Source: Mya arenaria (Eukaryota; Mollusca; Bivalvia; Myida; Myidae). From it: a stretch of 64,000 bases of DNA. The notes under the pieces were generated by a model. The model saw only the letters and a list, made by a program, of their open reading frames with translations. It was not told the origin of the DNA and made no database searches. Of the stretch, positions 1-11,284 are shown one piece after another; positions within the stretch are counted from its first letter, which is position 1; each line of letters begins with the position of its first letter. A program made the position numbers and the translations under genes. Location of the stretch: NCBI RefSeq assembly GCF_026914265.1, contig NC_069125.1, positions 66,887,479-66,951,478 of the forward strand, given 5' to 3'.

Positions 1-1
1 A

Positions 2-1321
2 GATCGAGCGCAGTGTTACGATGGGACATCAAACATGTCGGGGAAATATCGAGGAGTTCAGGCTCTTGTTCGTGAAAGATCACCGTATGCCAATTACGTA
101 CACTGCAAAGCTCATTGCCTAAATCTCGCGTTGGTTCACAGCTCCAATATTCCTTGTGTTCGAACAATGATGTCAATAATTCCCTGGCGACGTTCAATAA
201 CGCATTTCCCGTTGTAGTTCATACGCTTGAAACACTAAATGACGACGGAGATAACAAAGCAGGGCAAAATCTGGCAGGAATACTTTGCTTTGACTTCATT
301 ATAGCATTGATTGTGGCTGAATATGTGCTTAAGTTCCACGGTTGCATTAACAAACCTATTGGAAAAAGATGATAATGATCTATTGCATGCAATTGGTGAG
401 GCTAAGGTCGTCATTCAGCTAATGAATAATGAGCGAAACGACCCAGACGTGCGGGGCGCTCTCTATGAAAAAGCTACAAATAATGCCGCGAAATTTGATT
501 TATTCCCATCGAGACAAAGAAGAGCTGGTAGGCAGGATGTAGATACAGTTTCCGAATATTGGAGAATAACACTGTTCAATGTATTCCTTGACCATTTGAT
601 ACTGGAACTGATGGAGACCCGCATTTTAAGCACCGAAGAACGCCCCGCGGCACAGTATCTTCTGCCAAACCGATTGCCAGGTTTACAAGATGAAATGCTT
701 CCGTCCATATATGCCGCATATGCTCCAGATCTCCAGCATCCATTTGAAGCTTTCGGTAACGAAGTTGCGAGGTGGAGAGTTCGGTGGAATATCGCGGAAA
801 CGAGCAAAGATTTGTACCCGAGTATTTATAGCATTTTCGGAGTACTGTTGACAATGCCAGCGACATTAGCATCATGCGAAAGGTCGTTTACTGTATGAAG
901 CGAATCAAGAACTTTTTGCGGTCGACCATGAGCACAGACAGGATGTCATCTTAAATAAGATATAAATACATTAGCTTCAAGGAAGTGCAGGAAGCTAAAC
1001 TTTTACTGAAGCAAGTGTAGCCGGCCTTTGCTATTAATACATGTAATAATAATTCTGAATACAGTACGGAGAGTTTTTCAATTATCGTTAATTTATTTTT
1101 GGTTGAAAATTTGAACTGCTGTAAAACATATATGCAATATACTTTTAAGCTTTCCAAAAAGTGCAAAATAATAAAATTTGTTTTCCTTCAAAACATGCCT
1201 CAAAAATGCCCCAAAATACAGCTGCGGCGATATAGGATTTCAAAACTATTCGGGGGGGGGGGAGCCGGGGGCCCTAGAACAACGGGGCTTAAACATTAAT
1301 TTTGGCCAAACGACGCCACTG
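2..1321 (+). mobile_element. hAT DNA transposon (ZMYM1-like transposase), 3' part, dead
   Basis: Seen: the first reading frame gives DRAQCYDGTSNMSGKYRGVQ and then YVHCKAHCLNLAL. This is the conserved RNase-H-like core of hAT transposases of the ZMYM1/DUF4371 type. Downstream frames continue with an alpha-helical part (about 311-898) and the hAT dimerisation end LASCERSFTV, followed in another frame by MKRIKNFLRSTMSTDRM. The coding region changes frame at least three times (near 170, 340 and 895), so no transposase can be made. The element ends in TTTGGCCAAACGACGCCACTG at 1301-1321. Read inward this is CAGTGGCGTCG, a typical hAT terminal inverted repeat. The left end lies outside the window. 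A run of 11 G (1252-1262) sits in the 3' non-coding part. Frames and motifs are seen; family assignment rests on remembered hAT sequence. Confidence 0.85.
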
Positions 1322-1829
1322 AAATGCACCAGCCCTTTTCAATCCAATAGCTGTTACAACTTCGGTTGTGAGAGCGCAAATATAAATTGTATAATAAAAA
1401 AGTGAGGCGAGCCAATGTCTTATGCAGTTGGAGAGGAGGAGGTGGTTTTCCAAAATTTTAGCGTGGTTCCGCTTTATATATCAACGAATAGTGATGGAGT
1501 AAGAGTGCCTTGATTGGCTAATATTAGACACGTGGTTTTAATGCTTCGAACGGAATCGTGCACTATACAAAAAAATACATTAAACGGTTTATAGTTTATT
1601 TCAGTATCCCTTTAAATGAATTGGATTTAAATATTGTCTGTCATCGCCTGATGTTTGGAAAACTATAAAGAAAAAAGCAAATTTCAAAACTTCGATACAA
1701 ATGATCAAAGGTAGTTACTCCTAACGTTTCGGTAACAACAGAATAAAAAAACGTGTATTGTACACAACCTTTGTGTATTGATCTAAATCTAATTGCCTAA
1801 TTATCTTATCAAATCTCCGATCTGAATAT
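1322..1829. other. spacer, nothing recognised
   Basis: About 500 bases of AT-rich DNA after the hAT end. I see no open frame with protein-like composition, no tRNA-like box and no clear repeat. Confidence 0.4.
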
Positions 1830-1957
1830 CCTGCTGTGCAGTTTTGGGGGTTTTATTATAGAAATGGACCCTAAATGGCCCTGAGCCAATAAACAATTAA
1901 ACGGGAAATTGGCCCCTACTGTGATATCAGTGCAATTAGCAGGAGATGCACAGCAGG
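1830..1957. repeat. possible 128-bp MITE with 11-bp inverted ends
   Basis: CCTGCTGTGCA at 1830-1840 is matched by its exact reverse complement TGCACAGCAGG at 1947-1957. Nothing between them is coding. The size and ends suit a miniature inverted-repeat element, but no target-site duplication is evident, and an 11-bp match could be chance. Confidence 0.3.
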
Positions 1958-2519
1958 GGATTGTCCTGCCAAACAATCCTTAAACTAGGCCTTTAGGTCG
2001 TCCAGTCACACATATTAATGTTTATATGTTAAAGTAAATACACAAAAAGATATAAGTAACAGTAGTTTAATGTTTTCACAGGGTTCTAGTATGATTACCT
2101 AAACCATGTACATTTCATAAATGGCTTGCCACTACTGTATATGTCTTTATTTATTGTTTCTACTTTTTACTGAAAGAAGAGTGTATCAGTGTTAATATGG
2201 CATGTTTGCCGTTTACCACTGATGTATATTCGCATAATATGGCCTAAGATGAGAAACACCCCAATCCATATATCATATATCGTTCAGACACTACAGGCAG
2301 AACTAGACTGGCAATAGATAAGAAAACAGCTCAACAGGGAATAGTCGCACTTTACATCTGGCAGCATTCACTGCTGGTTTTAGCAGTATGATCTCTTCTG
2401 TTTCTCTGCAGGGCACATGTTTATTACCCAACGATATAAATTGTCTTCGATTATATTCTTTAAACATGGTTTGATCAATATAGTATCTCATTATGCAAGT
2501 CTTTTATGAGTGAGGTTGT

Positions 2520-2740
2520 GCACACAGACTAGTTTAGGCCCCCAGTAAATTTACAGTTTACTGATCGTTCCAAGGCGGTGATGTAGTGTGTTGTTTGTGT
2601 AATAGTGTGCTGTTGTTCCATGTTTCTGGTTTGCGGTTGTTTTTGTGTTCAATGTCTTTGGCGTAGACCCTATGCCATTAAATGGGGTTTATGGTTAAAC
2701 TTTCGACTACTGTACTTGTTTCTGTAGTTTTTCATATAAG
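2520..2740. repeat. probable dispersed repeat
   Basis: A block with a more even base composition than its flanks, containing runs such as CAGTTTACTGATCGTTCCAA and CTTTGGCGTAGACCCTATGC. It resembles a dispersed intergenic sequence I recall from clam genomes, but that is memory and not something this window can show. No coding frame. Confidence 0.3.
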
Positions 2741-2959
2741 CATTTATAAATTGATGTCAATTGCATATGTATGTCTCTCTTGCTACTCTTGTTACAATTT
2801 ATAGCATACATACAAAATGTTGTTCTCTTTGCTGCGCGGCATGCACTTCGAATTCTACAGCACACATATCCTTTTTGTTTAAATACGTTTTAGGACAAAA
2901 GTCAATAATTTCGGTTTTTACTGCTTATATTTTATGTACCGACATATATAACTGAATTA

Positions 2960-3920
2960 TGCATGGACTGTCGGATTACGGCTGTGTGCCTATGTACAAT
3001 GGATTTTAGGATATCGGTTGTGATTCTTTTCAAAATGGATGAATATTTGGGTTATCATGGATTTTCGGATGTGTGTTAATTAAGTGCTTATTTCCAATCC
3101 TGATCATGTTCTGAATACATTTTCAAATTTCAGTTGTATGTCCATTCCTTCTTTAGTAATGAATGGTTATTGAGGCATCGGTTGTTTGTCTTTTCCCAAA
3201 AGTTATGGATATATTTTTTTGCTAGTATATATTTTCTTATGTTTAACCAGTATATAAGATGAAATATTTTGGAGGCTGTATACCAGTGTGCCGTTTCTGG
3301 TCCGGATACCGATAAATATCTGTACAATTTGCTAGGGTATGCTAATTTACATTGGCGTTGGTTTAACATTCATCTGTATAATATACTTCAGATATACTCT
3401 TATATACATATTATTGCATCCAGCTGATTTACATGGGCATATGGTTATCTTGGTATTGTACCTTTAAAGTATTTACGTGTGGACAATTTGCTGAAGTATG
3501 GTAAATTACATGGGCATCATAAGCGGTGTGCTCATCTTTCTAAGAATTTATACAATTTGCTGAATTATGCTGCTGTACATAGGCCCTGTTTATCTGTATA
3601 ATAAGTTTCTCTACAATATGATGAAATATGCTGATTTATGAGTGTATCTACTATCTACACAATTAGCTGATTAACATAGGCATTAATTGTGAGTTTATCG
3701 TTTATAACATATAGAACCTATACATAGAAGTAAATTATGCTTATTTATTTGGGCATTGGTCGTGTTTTCATCTTTATAAAACACTTTAGAGTTTGCTAAT
3801 TTAAATGAGCATTGATTGTGTGATCATCTGTAAATAAGTATCTATACAAAATGTTGAATTATGCTTATTAACACGTGAATTTTTTGTATGCTAATCTTTT
3901 ATGATACATTCTAAAGAACC
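2960..3920. repeat. old, degenerate tandem array, about 90-110 bp period
   Basis: The words TACAATTTGCTGAATTATGC, then TGATTTACATGGGCAT, then TTCATCTGTATAATA recur in the same order with substitutions and small indels. Clear copies lie near 3320-3400, 3410-3480, 3490-3545, 3550-3610, 3615-3700, 3725-3800 and 3800-3870. Copies are too diverged to give an exact period by eye. This is a decayed satellite, with no coding content. Confidence 0.55.
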
Positions 3921-4348
3921 ATCTTGGTTGATTTTGCTGGTTAACGTTTCAATCGGATGTGTGCAGATCTATATATTATACCCAAAATAACGCTACAATT
4001 TGCTTGCTTATATGCTAATGAAATGAGATTGTGCTCACCTCTTCCGATGCCTTTTTAATGACTGCAGGTTGCATCATGCAAATTATACTGCATATTGCAC
4101 TGGTCCTACATCAACTTTATTGTTATAGTTTACATCCGGTTTATCCAACATGTTAATCCTTATACTATGCCATTTTTGTTGTTTTGTGTTTTGTTGTTTT
4201 GTTTTTACTACAACAAAATCATACATAACTGGTTCTATTTCAAAACCAGAATGTCTGCGCTTTCCCCTTTCGGTCTGACATGGAATTGAGCTTTTACATA
4301 CGGCCAACTTTACTCATAGTCTGATTGATATAATCGAACAAAAAATAC

Positions 4349-5737
4349 CACAGTGGCTTGATGACAAAGGCTCATTAAAGTCACAATAAATAATTTCAAC
4401 TAGCCAAAATTATATTTTATACATACTTGAACATGTATATCACCAAAATAATACATTGCCATAAACATAAAACGAGATTTGACAAAATTCAAAAATACCA
4501 TATATATGGTATTTTTGAATTTTGTCAAATCTCGTTTTATGAAGAAGAAGAAGAAGAATAGTTTATTTGGATTTAAACATACAGTTCATCATCCATCAAC
4601 ATGATCATACATATATACAATAGTCAATATACCATTTAGTATTACATTTAGAATACATTACAAACATATCAAATATATACTATTACTAAGGAGAACATGC
4701 ATCAAAACATATTATCAAAGGAAATATTATACTTGTATCAATGATAACAAATATTCAATTTATGAGCATATAGCATAGTTTTAAGTCATATTTTTATGAA
4801 ACATACATGATACAAAAAAGCAATATCAACGAAACAACATCAACACATCATTGAGTTAACAAATTAGTTCGTATTTTACGCGCACAATTTATGAAAGTCA
4901 CTATTTTCAGAATGAGTGTCTCATTTCTTGTGTTTATCAACTCTAAAAATTTTATCATGTTAGGTCTTTCAATATAATATTTGGGTAAATATCGCTTGCG
5001 TATAACTTTATATTTATTACAAATGCACAAGAAGTGATACTCATCTTCTATGTCCACAGTATCACATAGTTCACAGTATCTTTGATTTCTGTCAATGCGA
5101 TTTCTTCCATATCGCCCAGTTTCGATTCTTAGACTGTGACATGATATTCTCATGTGTGTAAATAATTTTAACAGATAGTGGGGAATATTACCTTTAAGAA
5201 ATATTTCGTATTCAAAGCTAACCTTAATTTCCTTATACACATTTAATACTGAATTTTTCATTATATCATCTCTCCAGTTTTGCATATAACAATCATATAA
5301 TCTTTGTTTAAAGCTTAGTAAAAATATATCTTTATCAACTAAATATGGCTGTTCCCACACCTCACCAAAACCATATATATACAACAAGTTTTTCACATTT
5401 GACAACCAGTTATTTTTGTTATTCAGTAAATCATTCAAGGAACATACATATAATGTGTTCATTATGCAATTCTCTGAACACAGCAACTTAAACCAGTACT
5501 TTATTATTCTATAATATATATTTATGAATAGCGGGCGTCTTCCAAGTTCACCATAGATAGCAGCATTACTTGCAGGCAATTTAACACCTAAAATTTGTTT
5601 GCAGAAACGCAATGTTTATGTTTATGGCAATGTATTATTTTGGTGATATACATGTTCAAGTATGTATAAAATATAATTTTGGCTAGTTGAAATTATTTAT
5701 TGTGACTTTAATGAGCCTTTGTCATCAAGCCACTGTG
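4349..5737. mobile_element. palindromic hAT-like foldback element (155-bp arms), interrupted by a LINE
   Basis: The left arm 4349-4503 is the reverse complement of 4504-4541 joined to 5621-5737. Both arms are 155 bp, and wherever I compared them they match base for base with no indel. The centre is an ACCATATATATGGT turn at 4497-4510. The arms begin CACAGTGGCTTGATGAC, which recalls hAT ends. The flanks AAAAATAC (4341-4348) and ATAAATAC (5738-5745) agree at 7 of 8 bases, as an 8-bp hAT target duplication should. Between 4541 and 5621 lies a separately inserted LINE 3' end. There is no coding capacity of its own, so it would need a transposase supplied by another copy. Arms and flanks are seen; the hAT assignment is inference. 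Confidence 0.8.
4542..5620 (-). mobile_element. non-LTR retrotransposon (LINE), 5'-truncated C-terminal part
   Basis: On the minus strand an open frame of 254 codons (5612-4848) encodes the region after the reverse transcriptase of a LINE. It includes a CELCDTVDIEDEYHFLCICN knuckle (CxxC...HxxxC), the zinc-knuckle pattern seen at LINE C-termini. The reverse-transcriptase domain itself is absent, so the copy is strongly 5'-truncated. After the stop comes about 300 bp of 3' UTR ending in a (TTC)n tail, seen on the plus strand as (GAA)n at 4542-4558. The insertion split the right arm of the palindrome. TTTATG stands on both sides (4536-4541 and 5615-5620) as a likely short target duplication. 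The frame is still open over 254 codons, so the insertion may be fairly recent. Confidence 0.8.
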
Positions 5738-5745
5738 ATAAATAC

Positions 5746-6230
5746 TAGCTTATGATAATGAACGTGCCCATTCCAATCTAAAAGCTGCTCGTGCTACTTG
5801 TCCAATATGTGAACTTCGCCGATTTGAGAGAGCGCAATGATAAAATAATTCATTAAGAAAGTACTGCCCCAAAACAATCCCGAATGCCTCTGGTCAGACA
5901 GAAATATCGACTACTCATTTTCAGTTTTGGCAATTTGTCAAAACCGATCGCATAAAATAGATGAATATTGAGAAGATATTTTACACGCCTTTGTGGTTTT
6001 GGTATATACAACACGTAAAATTTGTAATCGTGAAACTATGTAAGGTCGTAACATACGTCCATTGAAAACTTTCCGTTTCATTCAGACAGCAAAGGGGCGA
6101 GTGGTTAACCATCCATCTATGATCTATACACTGCGTGGATGGATGTGAACAATTTATTGCGCCCTTAGCTGGTTCACTCTAGACCTGATCGTTGACGCAT
6201 TCAGTGTTTTATTTTGGAGTTGCGCATTAT
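5746..6230. other. upstream region of the EF-hand gene
   Basis: No coding frame. CATTATCA followed by GTAAGT at 6233 looks like the donor of a short untranslated leader exon. It would pair with the acceptor ending at 6886, eleven bases before the EF-hand start codon. If so, the promoter lies somewhere in 5750-6200. No convincing TATA box stands out. Confidence 0.35.
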
Positions 6231-6897
6231 CAGTAAGTAAACTTTTACAGTACTTTTTTTTAAAATGATAGTTTTTGGCATTTTAATAGTAAACCATATT
6301 GTTTGTATTGTATGTGTTATATACTGTTGTACATGTTTACTGTTGTACGTATTTTAAATGTTTAGAAATAAAAACACATTTTGTCGAGCGGTCACGCCCT
6401 CCGCTTTAAGTACAAGTTTAGTCATTAAGTATGCTTTTTTAATGAAGTAACAGTTGAGGCCTATTACATCTGTTTCACTTATTAACAGTTGGAAATAAAG
6501 TGATTTTAGAAACTGGTTGCTATTTTCTGGTGTTTAGAAATATATAAGGCTTCACATTTTGTACCGCTAATGCTACCGTACGTGGGCGTAAATGCACCTT
6601 GACTTAAAGCTCGATATACCCGTTTAAACGCCCACAGCATACTTTTTAAGTCTCGCGTTGCTAATAAAAAACAAATTAATTTTGTCTGCGCTCGTTTTAT
6701 TTTACACAGGTCCGAGATGATAAAAAAACTTATTTCAATATCAAACTGTAAACTAGCGATGGGCACATTATTTGTTTGAGATGTATTTGGGATGCATATT
6801 TGAAGTGATCGGAAGTTTTTTTAAAATATTTAATATGATAGACACGCACTAATCCGACTGGTTTTTTTTCTTTCTTACCTATCCAGGAAAAATCAGC

Positions 6898-7916
6898 ATG
6901 GCCCGTCCAATTCCCAGTGAAGAGCAGGCCAATAAGTTTTTCGACGAGGTTAATACAGATGGTAATGATGAAGTCAGTATCCAGGAGCTGATAAACAAAC
7001 TCGAACAGTGCGGCTACAGCCAGGATAAGTGCATTGTAAGTATTGATTTTGTATTTCTTTCGTTATCTGCATCTTCATATATTATTTATCCATAATCTAT
7101 GATTAGTCAAAAGAAAGTTCCATACAGCATTGATCAAGATTTAAAAAAAATACTTTTATTTTTTAGAGCATCTTCACCGACATTGATAAAAACTGCGACA
7201 AAAAAATAAGCAGACACGAATTTGTCGATGAAGTCTGCAAGAAAGCGAGAGAGTGAGTTGTTCGTTGCTTTGTAATTAGTTATGCTTGAAATGACATATT
7301 TTACTCTGACTTGTAAATAATTGTGTAAACGTTTTTCGTGAACGTATACAGTAAAGACACAAAACATTATGCATATCTTAAAAACAACGTGTTTCATACA
7401 CCGATAACGCCAATATCTACATCGATATAGGGATGCAGTGGCCGATATTTTTGCGGCTGCGGACAGGGACGGTTCTGGCCAAATTAGCCGGGATGAGATG
7501 ATCAACTACCTTAAGGAAACTGGAGCTCGTAAGTCCAATTCAGTCATCTTATTTCCATTAATATAAGCTCAAATGTTATATGCCCTTTAATTTGATAGTT
7601 TCGAGATAGCAGCACGTTTTCTTTTTTTATCAAAAATAACTGTACGGATAATTATATTCATCATGATGAAAAATAACAGACACCTTAATCGAAGGCACTG
7701 ACGAGTATAATTGTTTCAAACGACGTTTTATTCCACTGTGTTTCAGTTGATCGTTAAAAATGTTGTGCAATTATACTACATATAAAACAGTTTATTTCTG
7801 TTTCAGTTGATAAGGATATTCAGAGGATAGACGAACAGTTCCAGAAAGCGGATGCGGATGGCTCTGGTTTCATGGATAGGGGAGAGTTTGAAAATGTTAT
7901 GAAGAAAGGCTGTTGA
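6898..7916 (+). CDS. four-EF-hand calcium-binding protein (calmodulin-like), 143 aa
   Basis: Role (from the family): binds Ca2+ in the cytosol as a sensor or buffer; the partner is unknown. Coding exons by GT-AG junctions with phase kept: 6898-7035, 7167-7252, 7431-7528, 7807-7916; stop TGA at 7914-7916. Four EF-hand loops are visible: NTDGNDEVSIQE, DKNCDKKISRHE, DRDGSGQISRDE and DADGSGFMDRGE. Loops 3 and 4 are canonical. Loop 1 starts with Asn and has Asp, not Gly, at position 6. Loop 2 has Lys at position 6. The N-terminal pair may therefore bind more weakly. There is no signal peptide and no membrane segment. The start is the ATG eleven bases after an acceptor (6886). Length and layout suit the small calmodulin-like proteins that are numerous in molluscs rather than calmodulin itself (149 aa, more conserved loops). 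The acceptor of exon 4 is duplicated 60 bp upstream (see findings). Confidence 0.88.
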
Positions 7917-8435
7917 GCGACCGTTCCCTCGTTCGTCTGGAATACCAGGAAATCATGTGTACCATATACCACTAGATAGAGGGCTGGCTACGGAAAAACA
8001 CTTTGGTTTCTGAATACAGCTTGTGTAAATGTGCGCAAGTTCAGTCTTAACTTATATGTGTTGGCTTGTATATTAAACATATGTTCTTTGAGCCCGTGTT
8101 TAGTCTTACAATATGTGATCTGGTTTAAAAAAAAGTTCGTGTAGAAATATATTAAACATCTCTTTGTTGAGCCCTGAATGCTTATTATATATCTGCGGTG
8201 TATTTTATACATAGTGGATTTTATCATCTTACTTATAACAATCCGTATTAGATACAAAAAAGATCAAATTCGTCGTAGTTGGACAAAGTACCATCCGTCT
8301 GACATCGCAACAATACTTACTCACAATTGTTGGAACAAACATAGTTTATAGTTGTATACCATTGACTTGTTCATACTATATGGCAATATAAAATTTGTTG
8401 TAATTACAGCAACTGTTAGTTATCTACATTATGCC

Positions 8436-8441
8436 AATAAA
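8436..8441 (+). promoter_or_regulatory. poly(A) signal of the EF-hand gene
   Basis: AATAAA about 520 bases after the stop codon, the first convincing signal downstream. It implies a 3' UTR of about half a kilobase. Confidence 0.45.
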
Positions 8442-8459
8442 TAACTGTTTGGAAGACGT

Positions 8460-10300
8460 ATTCATGCCTTTCTTGTATTACTGGACTCAGGACTACGGGT
8501 AAAATAATGACGCAGTATTAATTTTCTATACTAAAAAAGAATCAATATTTCGCAAAGCGAATCTGTACCGTATCGCAGTATATCTGACGCCTCCAACGTG
8601 AATGACGTAACGCGTTTGGTTAGAACAGGTCTCGCGGTAACCCCATACATTGGGTCGCTCATCTTTATATCGTACCAAAATGGCCTCTATTTTCCGACCC
8701 GACGAATAAATAAAACATATCCCAGATAGTGATGGCATCTTGATCAATGCAAACTGTTTATTGATGAGATATATACGTTACGGGGTTAGTACGTGACCCG
8801 AAATTGGATATACGGGGCAAAAAAATATAGGTGGTTTCGAGCTTTCCTCTAACCCGATGTGGTGTCCTATGCCCCATCATCTATTATATCGCACATCAAT
8901 ACTGAGGAGAACATTTAATAATTATTGAGATCAGTTTGAGGATTTTTAAACCATAATTAATAATATATAAACGGTGTAACGTTAAACGGGTTTTTATCCC
9001 CAAGGATGATTTTCGCAATAACAAACATGCAACAAATCCGAAAAAAAATCCAAATTTAGCGCCCACGTATCGCGAAACTACCTATAACCCTCGCTCTCTT
9101 ATTTGAAAAAGAGAGTATTATATCATGATATACGGGATGGGTTAAGGATTTGACGTTAAGGGGACGTAGCTTAGTGGTGGACGCTTTTAACATGCGCCCC
9201 TCCCTCTAAACCAAGTTTATATAGTTTATAAATATTTGCAACAACAGTTTTTTGACCGATAAATGGTCTTTATAGAAACCAAACTACAATGAAAACGATT
9301 ATGCAAACATCAGTGACTGACATATTATGGTTGGTAATTTTATGGGATATTTAATAAGAATAACGATTTGTTGCATGTGTTGCCTTAGAAAAAGACGAAA
9401 TAAGGTCATACTAAGGTCACAATGACTAACGATAGTTAATGCAAAAGTTGTGCATTGGTAAGGCGATCGTTTCGCGAACTTCTGGTATCCATAACATAAA
9501 AATATATATCATTTAAGCTCAGTTTTGAAGATATATGGATGTAAAAAAAAACACGTTCATATCATGCGAATTTGATCTAAAAATTCTAAAAATTAGGTAC
9601 CCTATCCAGTAAATTTCTGAAAATTTTCAGTTCAGCGTTTGTTTTCATTTTAGAAACTATACACTTTTAATTTAATGAAAATGAGGCGAAGCTAATAAAA
9701 CTCAAACAGGTAAAACGGTGACCTAGTATTTTGATATGATTAATGTATGCTGATATACCGATCGATGTTTTCGCAAAAGGATGGGCATGAGATTGATAAA
9801 AAATGTTTCAGCGACTTTCTTGTCATTAATATAAGATATCTTTATATAAAAAGAAACCATTTATCAACAGTTTGGGGACTTTTCATTTCAAAGTAACTCA
9901 GTCGTAAGGTGCATGCACCGTATCGAAGAAACTTGAATAAGAGGGTCGATTATATCTGATGTATATTCATCCAAAAACTGTGACAAATGTGATTAATATG
10001 TATCCGAAAACGAAATCTGATATTGGCATTTATCAAAGATAAATACTTCAAACTTAGAACATGAATTAAGTATGAGTTAAAAACTGATCATGTGGCACAA
10101 TTAATAATAAATGGATACATTTTAGCTCTGCCATCGTACGTGATTGTTTTTATATCTCCCATACAGTGATTCGATAATTGAGATCTGCCTTCAAACAGGA
10201 TTTCAATGCACCTTGACAAGTCGCTCGATTGAATGACTTGGACAAGAAGTTGCGCTTTTTGTAGACTTGACTACACACCCTCGTTCTGGCCTATGTCATA
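8460..10300. other. spacer, no gene recognised
   Basis: AT-rich DNA without a protein-like frame. A 73-codon minus-strand frame at 8526-8747 has no recognisable motif and no exon signals. The only structured item is the tRNA-like head near 9161, listed separately. Confidence 0.4.
9161..9215 (+). repeat. possible tRNA-derived SINE head, broken
   Basis: GGGGACGTAGCTTAGTGG followed by TGGACGC matches an RNA polymerase III A box (TAGCTTAGTGG) at the right distance from a tRNA-like 5' end. The usual B box (GGTTCGANNCC) is missing downstream, so this is at best a truncated SINE head. It is not a tRNA gene. Confidence 0.35.
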
Positions 10301-10309
10301 TACGTAAAA

Positions 10310-11160
10310 AACATTTTAGTTGTATCATGACACCATTTTTTAGCATATATTTTACAAGGGAAAACAATGGTAAGTTGTATACGTGCTCATTTGATGTCGA
10401 TCAGGCGTTTAATCATGTTAATTTTACAATTCTGCATACATAGATATACGATGCCGTTGTCAACCCATATTTGTTAAAAGTTTGCATTTATGTGTCCTAG
10501 AACGTTAATAGTTCTCGTACGAATACAATGAATACAGGTATCCGAATGGTTCCCTTTACAGCAATAAACGAGGCTGGGCCAATGCTGTTCAGAGTCCATT
10601 TTTTGAATCTCCTTGAAATTATTAATCTTATGTACACAATTTAGAAATCAAGGAACTCCTCGACTATATTAGATGACAGTGTAGGTTGTCCAAGTTACGC
10701 CGACGACATGGTACTACTCTCACTCAGCAAAAGTGGCCTGAGCGAGCTTATGGACATTTGATATTCTAATTCAATCAAAGGACAATATCAGTATAATGTT
10801 AGTAAAACAAAAGTAGTTGTAGTAAACGTGTCAAAGTCTATAATCTCACGTAGTGTACGATCGTGATGTTTAGGAACCGACTGTTTAGAATAAACAGTCA
10901 GTTACGTGCATCTTGGGGTTCTATGCGACAAGTATAATTATGAACTTAAATAAAATTTTAGAAGATGCATGCAGTAAATTAAGAAAAACTTAGTTCAGTC
11001 TTACATGTTGCGGAGCATCAGATGACAGAAGTATCCACTCCCTTACCATGAAACATAGTTCTTCCAAAGGCTTTGTACGATTGCGAGTTTTGGAACATTA
11101 TCGTAGTTTAAACACAAATAAACTCCCTTAATCGTGTCCATAAACAATGATTGAATGATG
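10310..11160 (+). mobile_element. decayed LINE reverse-transcriptase relic
   Basis: Scattered frames keep reverse-transcriptase landmarks. FDVDQAFNHVNFTILH (about 10393-10440) is the first catalytic-Asp region. PSYADDMVLLSLSKSGLSEL (about 10690-10750) holds the A/YADD box. Stops and frame changes lie between and after them, and the reading breaks up before 11160. It is an old copy, separate from the LINEs that follow. Confidence 0.65.
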
Positions 11161-11220
11161 TTCACGTGCATGTAGATCAGACGTGGCACTAGGCTTTATC
11201 GGTATTTTATCTATTAACTA

Positions 11221-11221
<1 letters not shown>

Positions 11222-11283
<62 letters not shown>
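11222..11283. repeat. (AAT)n microsatellite, LINE tail
   Basis: About 20 uninterrupted AAT units. On the minus strand this is the (ATT)n tail that ends the CR1/Jockey-like LINE lying to its right, so it probably arose as that element's 3' tail. Confidence 0.8.

Positions 11284-11284
<1 letters not shown>

Noticed and set aside
8526-8747. 73-codon minus frame as a gene
   Set aside because: No recognisable motif, no exon signals and no neighbouring in-phase exon.
9161-9215. A working tRNA gene
   Set aside because: Only the A box is present; no B box and no cloverleaf closure.
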